Assembly: GCF_030548465.1 (NCBI RefSeq) | Contig: NZ_JAUOSF010000001.1 | Location: 1 to 64,000 of the forward strand | Direction: 5' to 3' | Source of the DNA: Tamlana sp. 2_MG-2023 | GTDB taxonomy: Bacteria > Bacteroidota > Bacteroidia > Flavobacteriales > Flavobacteriaceae | Length of the DNA stretch: 64,000 nt | Shown: positions 61,944 to 64,000 of the stretch, one piece after another | Layout: each line of letters starts with the position of its first letter | Numbering within the stretch: the first letter of the stretch is position 1 | The notes under the pieces: generated by a model | Databases searched by the model: none | Told to the model about the DNA's origin: nothing | The model's input: only the letters and a program-made list of their open reading frames with translations | Program-made: the position numbers and the translations under genes

Positions 61944-62672
61944 ATGTGTACCGTAACTATTATTCCTACCGATAATCAAAATTTTGTTTTAACATCTAAC
62001 CGTGATGAGGCATCAGATCGTGTGGCTTTGGCTCCAAAGGTTTATGATGTAAATGGCGTAAAACTGATGTATCCAAAAGATGAATTATCCGGAGGGACTT
62101 GGATTGGTGTGAGTGAAAAGAAGCGATTAATATGTGTGTTGAATGGAGGCTACGTTCTTCATGAACGTAAAGCTTCTTACAGAAAGAGTCGTGGTATTGT
62201 TGCGAAAGACTTGATGCTTGCAGATACTATTTCTTCAGAAATAAATAATTATGATTTTAGTGATATCGAACCTTTTACAATTATTATTGCCGATTGGAAT
62301 TTCAGTTTAAAATTTTATGAATTGGTTTGGGATGGAGAACAAGCGCATCTTTCAGAACTACCTTTAGAACCTAAAATTTGGTCATCTTCTACGTTATATA
62401 CTGAAGCGATGAAAAAAGAACGTCAAGATTGGTTTAAAATCTTTCAAACTGTTAATCATTTGAACGCTACCAACATTCTTAAGTTTCATAAAACTACTGG
62501 TAAAGAAAACACAAATTATGGTGTAATTATGGATCGCGGTTTTGTGAAAACTACGAGTATAACACAGGTTGAAAAGCAGGAGGATACAGTTACTATGCGT
62601 TTTGAAAGTGTTGAAAATCAAAAGGTTTATGTTGAAAAGCTAAATTTCAAAGAAACTTTGGTAAATGAGTAG
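61944..62672 (+). CDS. NRDE (TANGO2-like) protein
   Basis: A 242-residue protein starting MCTVTIIPTD with the SNRDEASDR motif and LSGGTWIGVSEKKRLICVLNGGY. This family keeps Cys2 as a potential N-terminal nucleophile after Met removal. TANGO2-related proteins are linked to haem or lipid handling in eukaryotes; the bacterial role is unclear. It overlaps the next gene by 8 bases. Confidence 0.9.
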   Translation: MCTVTIIPTDNQNFVLTSNRDEASDRVALAPKVYDVNGVKLMYPKDELSGGTWIGVSEKKRLICVLNGGYVLHERKASYRKSRGIVAKDLMLADTISSEINNYDFSDIEPFTIIIADWNFSLKFYELVWDGEQAHLSELPLEPKIWSSSTLYTEAMKKERQDWFKIFQTVNHLNATNILKFHKTTGKENTNYGVIMDRGFVKTTSITQVEKQEDTVTMRFESVENQKVYVEKLNFKETLVNE

Positions 62673-63678
62673 AAACGGTATTGTTTTAATTCTAGCTTAT
62701 CCCGATACCATAGTTAGAGGGCCTAAAGAATGGTATGCACCATTTATGCGTTTCGTGGGAATGGGAACCAAAAACTACATACGCGCTGGTCATGCTGCTT
62801 TGGTTTTAATAGACGAAAAAACAGGAGGTTTAGCATATTATGATTTCGGACGCTATATCGTGCCAGAGCCTTATGGACGTGTTCGAAGTCAAGAAACTGA
62901 TCCTGAATTAACTTTACCGTTAAAAGCTAAAATTGTAGATGGTTCAGTGCAAAATATGGATGATATTTTAGTGTATTTAACCACGCATCCAAAAATAACT
63001 CATGGCGATGGAAAAATGTTAGCTTCGTTATGCCATGCGATTGACTATGATAAAGCCAGTACTTTTATTTTGGAATTACAAAGTCAAAAGTCTGTTAGAT
63101 ATGCAGCATTTATTAAAAAAGCTTCAAACTGTGCGCGTTTTGTGACTGATGTATTGATAGCTTCAGTAACAGATGAAACGATTAAAAAAAATTTACTAAA
63201 ATCGAAAAGGTTTACACCGAGCACGGTGGGGAATGTGTTATTAGGAAATACTGAAAAGTTGGTTTATGAAGTTTCCGAGCAAGGGGTTATTTCAGAATTC
63301 AATGGATCTCAAAAAAGTGAAAATTTACGATGTTTTTTAGATCGGTTGAAAGGTTATAAACCTAATTTAGAAGGAAATTTGAAGCCCAAAACGGTTTCTG
63401 GTTTACCCGAAGAAGCGCAATGGCTGCCTGGAATAGGCAGTGGTGCTTGGTTTTTGTTAGATAAAACTGAAAGTGAATCCGATTTCAGATTTAGACGCGT
63501 GTCTCCATATGGAACAGTAGATTGTGATGCTGAATTTTCGGTAGATAAAAAAGACTTTTGTTTTAATTCAGACTTTAGATTTTTGCCTTTTTCTAATTGT
63601 AAAAGTTTTCAGATAGAACAAGATGGTACCGTTTTTAATTTTAATCAGGTTGTTTCTTCTGAAGAAATTTACAAGTAA
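62665..63678 (+). CDS. Conserved protein of unknown function (DUF6695-type)
   Basis: A 337-residue cytoplasmic-looking protein: GIVLILAYPDTIVRGPKEWYAPFMRFVGMG, AGHAALVLIDEKTGGLAYYDFGRYIVPEPYGRVRS, and KKASNCARFVTDVLIAS. A His-Ala-Ala-Leu-Val strand and a later NCARFVTD Cys recall papain/NlpC-like peptidase folds (order His then Cys as in permuted NlpC/P60), but that is inference. It overlaps the NRDE gene, suggesting a joint function. Confidence 0.75.
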   Translation: MSRNGIVLILAYPDTIVRGPKEWYAPFMRFVGMGTKNYIRAGHAALVLIDEKTGGLAYYDFGRYIVPEPYGRVRSQETDPELTLPLKAKIVDGSVQNMDDILVYLTTHPKITHGDGKMLASLCHAIDYDKASTFILELQSQKSVRYAAFIKKASNCARFVTDVLIASVTDETIKKNLLKSKRFTPSTVGNVLLGNTEKLVYEVSEQGVISEFNGSQKSENLRCFLDRLKGYKPNLEGNLKPKTVSGLPEEAQWLPGIGSGAWFLLDKTESESDFRFRRVSPYGTVDCDAEFSVDKKDFCFNSDFRFLPFSNCKSFQIEQDGTVFNFNQVVSSEEIYK

Positions 63679-64000
63679 ACGGAAACCGTTAGAAATACCA
63701 TTGTTGTAATAATTAAAATAAGGAGTAGGGGCGTTATAAATTTCAGCCACTTGTCAAATCCAATTTTCACAATAGCTAAAGCTGCTAGTATTAGTCCGGT
63801 TGGACTTATTAAATAAAGCAATCCCATACCATATTGGTACGTGTTCACAATAACTTCGCGTCCTAAGTTTACAGTGTCTGCCAAAGGAGACATGATAGGC
63901 ATGGTTAAAACTGCCATTCCTGAAGATGATGGCATGAAGAAGGATAGGCCTGCATATATAAAAAGCATAAAATTAGTAAAAAGGCCTTTGGGCATACCGG
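63669..64000 (-). CDS. YfcC-type membrane transporter, 3' end only
   Basis: The last 110 or so residues of a membrane protein whose start lies beyond the window: FMPSSSGMAVLTMPIMSPLADTVNLGREVIVNTYQYGMGLLYLISPTGLILAALAIVKIGFDKW and a terminal helix. The FxPSSSG...TMPIMSPLAD and QYGxGLLxxxSPT motifs are those of the YfcC/ArcD-like transporter family. The substrate is not determinable. It overlaps the stop of the DUF6695-type gene by 10 bases on the other strand. Confidence 0.82.
   Translation of the reverse strand, partial: GMPKGLFTNFMLFIYAGLSFFMPSSSGMAVLTMPIMSPLADTVNLGREVIVNTYQYGMGLLYLISPTGLILAALAIVKIGFDKWLKFITPLLLILIITTMVFLTVSVYL

Noticed and set aside
1-64000. CRISPR array, insertion sequence or integrase inside the window
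   Set aside because: No regularly spaced repeats and no transposase or integrase motif were seen; the island idea rests only on the tRNA remnant, RHS relic and composition.

Overview
The window comes from a member of the phylum Bacteroidota, almost certainly a marine-type Flavobacteriaceae. The signs are low GC, a T9SS C-terminal sorting domain, PorT, the lipoprotein BamA homologue TamL, a short RpoD/SigA, TAnnTTTG-type promoter elements, and a flexirubin/dialkylresorcinol (DarA/DarB) pigment cluster. No similarity search was possible. Assignments rest on motifs, protein length and gene order.

Region 1 (1-14.8 kb) looks accessory and reads as visibly more AT-rich than the rest. It opens with the in-frame edge of a broken RHS core (1-84, minus strand). 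Next come a secreted seven-repeat FG-GAP propeller with a T9SS tail, an exported unknown protein and a MORN-type lipoprotein. A tightly overlapping operon (3811-14357) then encodes a complete type II secretion / type IV pilus-like machine. It has four pilin-like proteins (one PilX/GspK-like with a bactofilin-like beta-helix), the platform protein GspF, a minimal prepilin peptidase, the GspE ATPase, a secretin, GspL-, GspM- and GspC-like inner-membrane parts, and an unusual beta-sandwich lipoprotein. There is no PilT retraction ATPase. The region ends at a 22-nt tRNA 3' end with no tRNA body, followed by a strong UUCG-loop terminator. This is what an integration scar would look like.

Region 2 (14.9-17.7 kb) holds a DUF502 membrane protein and two zinc metallopeptidases (MtfA-like, and a zinc-ribbon HExGH type).

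Region 3 (17.7-37.4 kb) is a flexirubin-type type II polyketide pigment cluster. A halogenase-like flavoenzyme lies on the minus strand, then a WG-repeat protein. After these come ACP, HtrB-like acyltransferase, DarA, DarB, two ApeP-like hotdog proteins, a BtrH-like acyltransferase, an ABC exporter, a thioesterase, KS, methyltransferase, a degenerate KS, ACP, KS, a chain-length-factor-like KS, a deacetylase, LolA, a lipoprotein, a beta-barrel protein and an ApeI-like dehydratase. No ammonia-lyase, ketoreductase, aryl-CoA ligase or MMPL exporter is present, so those steps must be encoded elsewhere or the cluster is reduced.

Region 4 (37.4-64 kb) is mostly housekeeping: a lipoprotein alpha/beta hydrolase, rpe, a BLUF photoreceptor, rpoD, a family-2 glycosyltransferase, pnp, rpsO, an orphan PAS histidine kinase, accD, class II aldolase, tamL, a SpoU methyltransferase, porT, ubiE/menG, trkA-trkH, an aspartate aminotransferase, a desaturase, rsmG, a TPR protein, an NRDE protein, a DUF protein, and the 3' end of a YfcC-type transporter. 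Several intrinsic terminators and a few promoter elements are visible.

The main candidates for something under-described are three. The first is the T2SS/T4P-like machine with its lineage-specific parts. The second is the possible tRNA-bounded island that carries it. The third is the split-active-site hotdog and BtrH logic in the pigment cluster.
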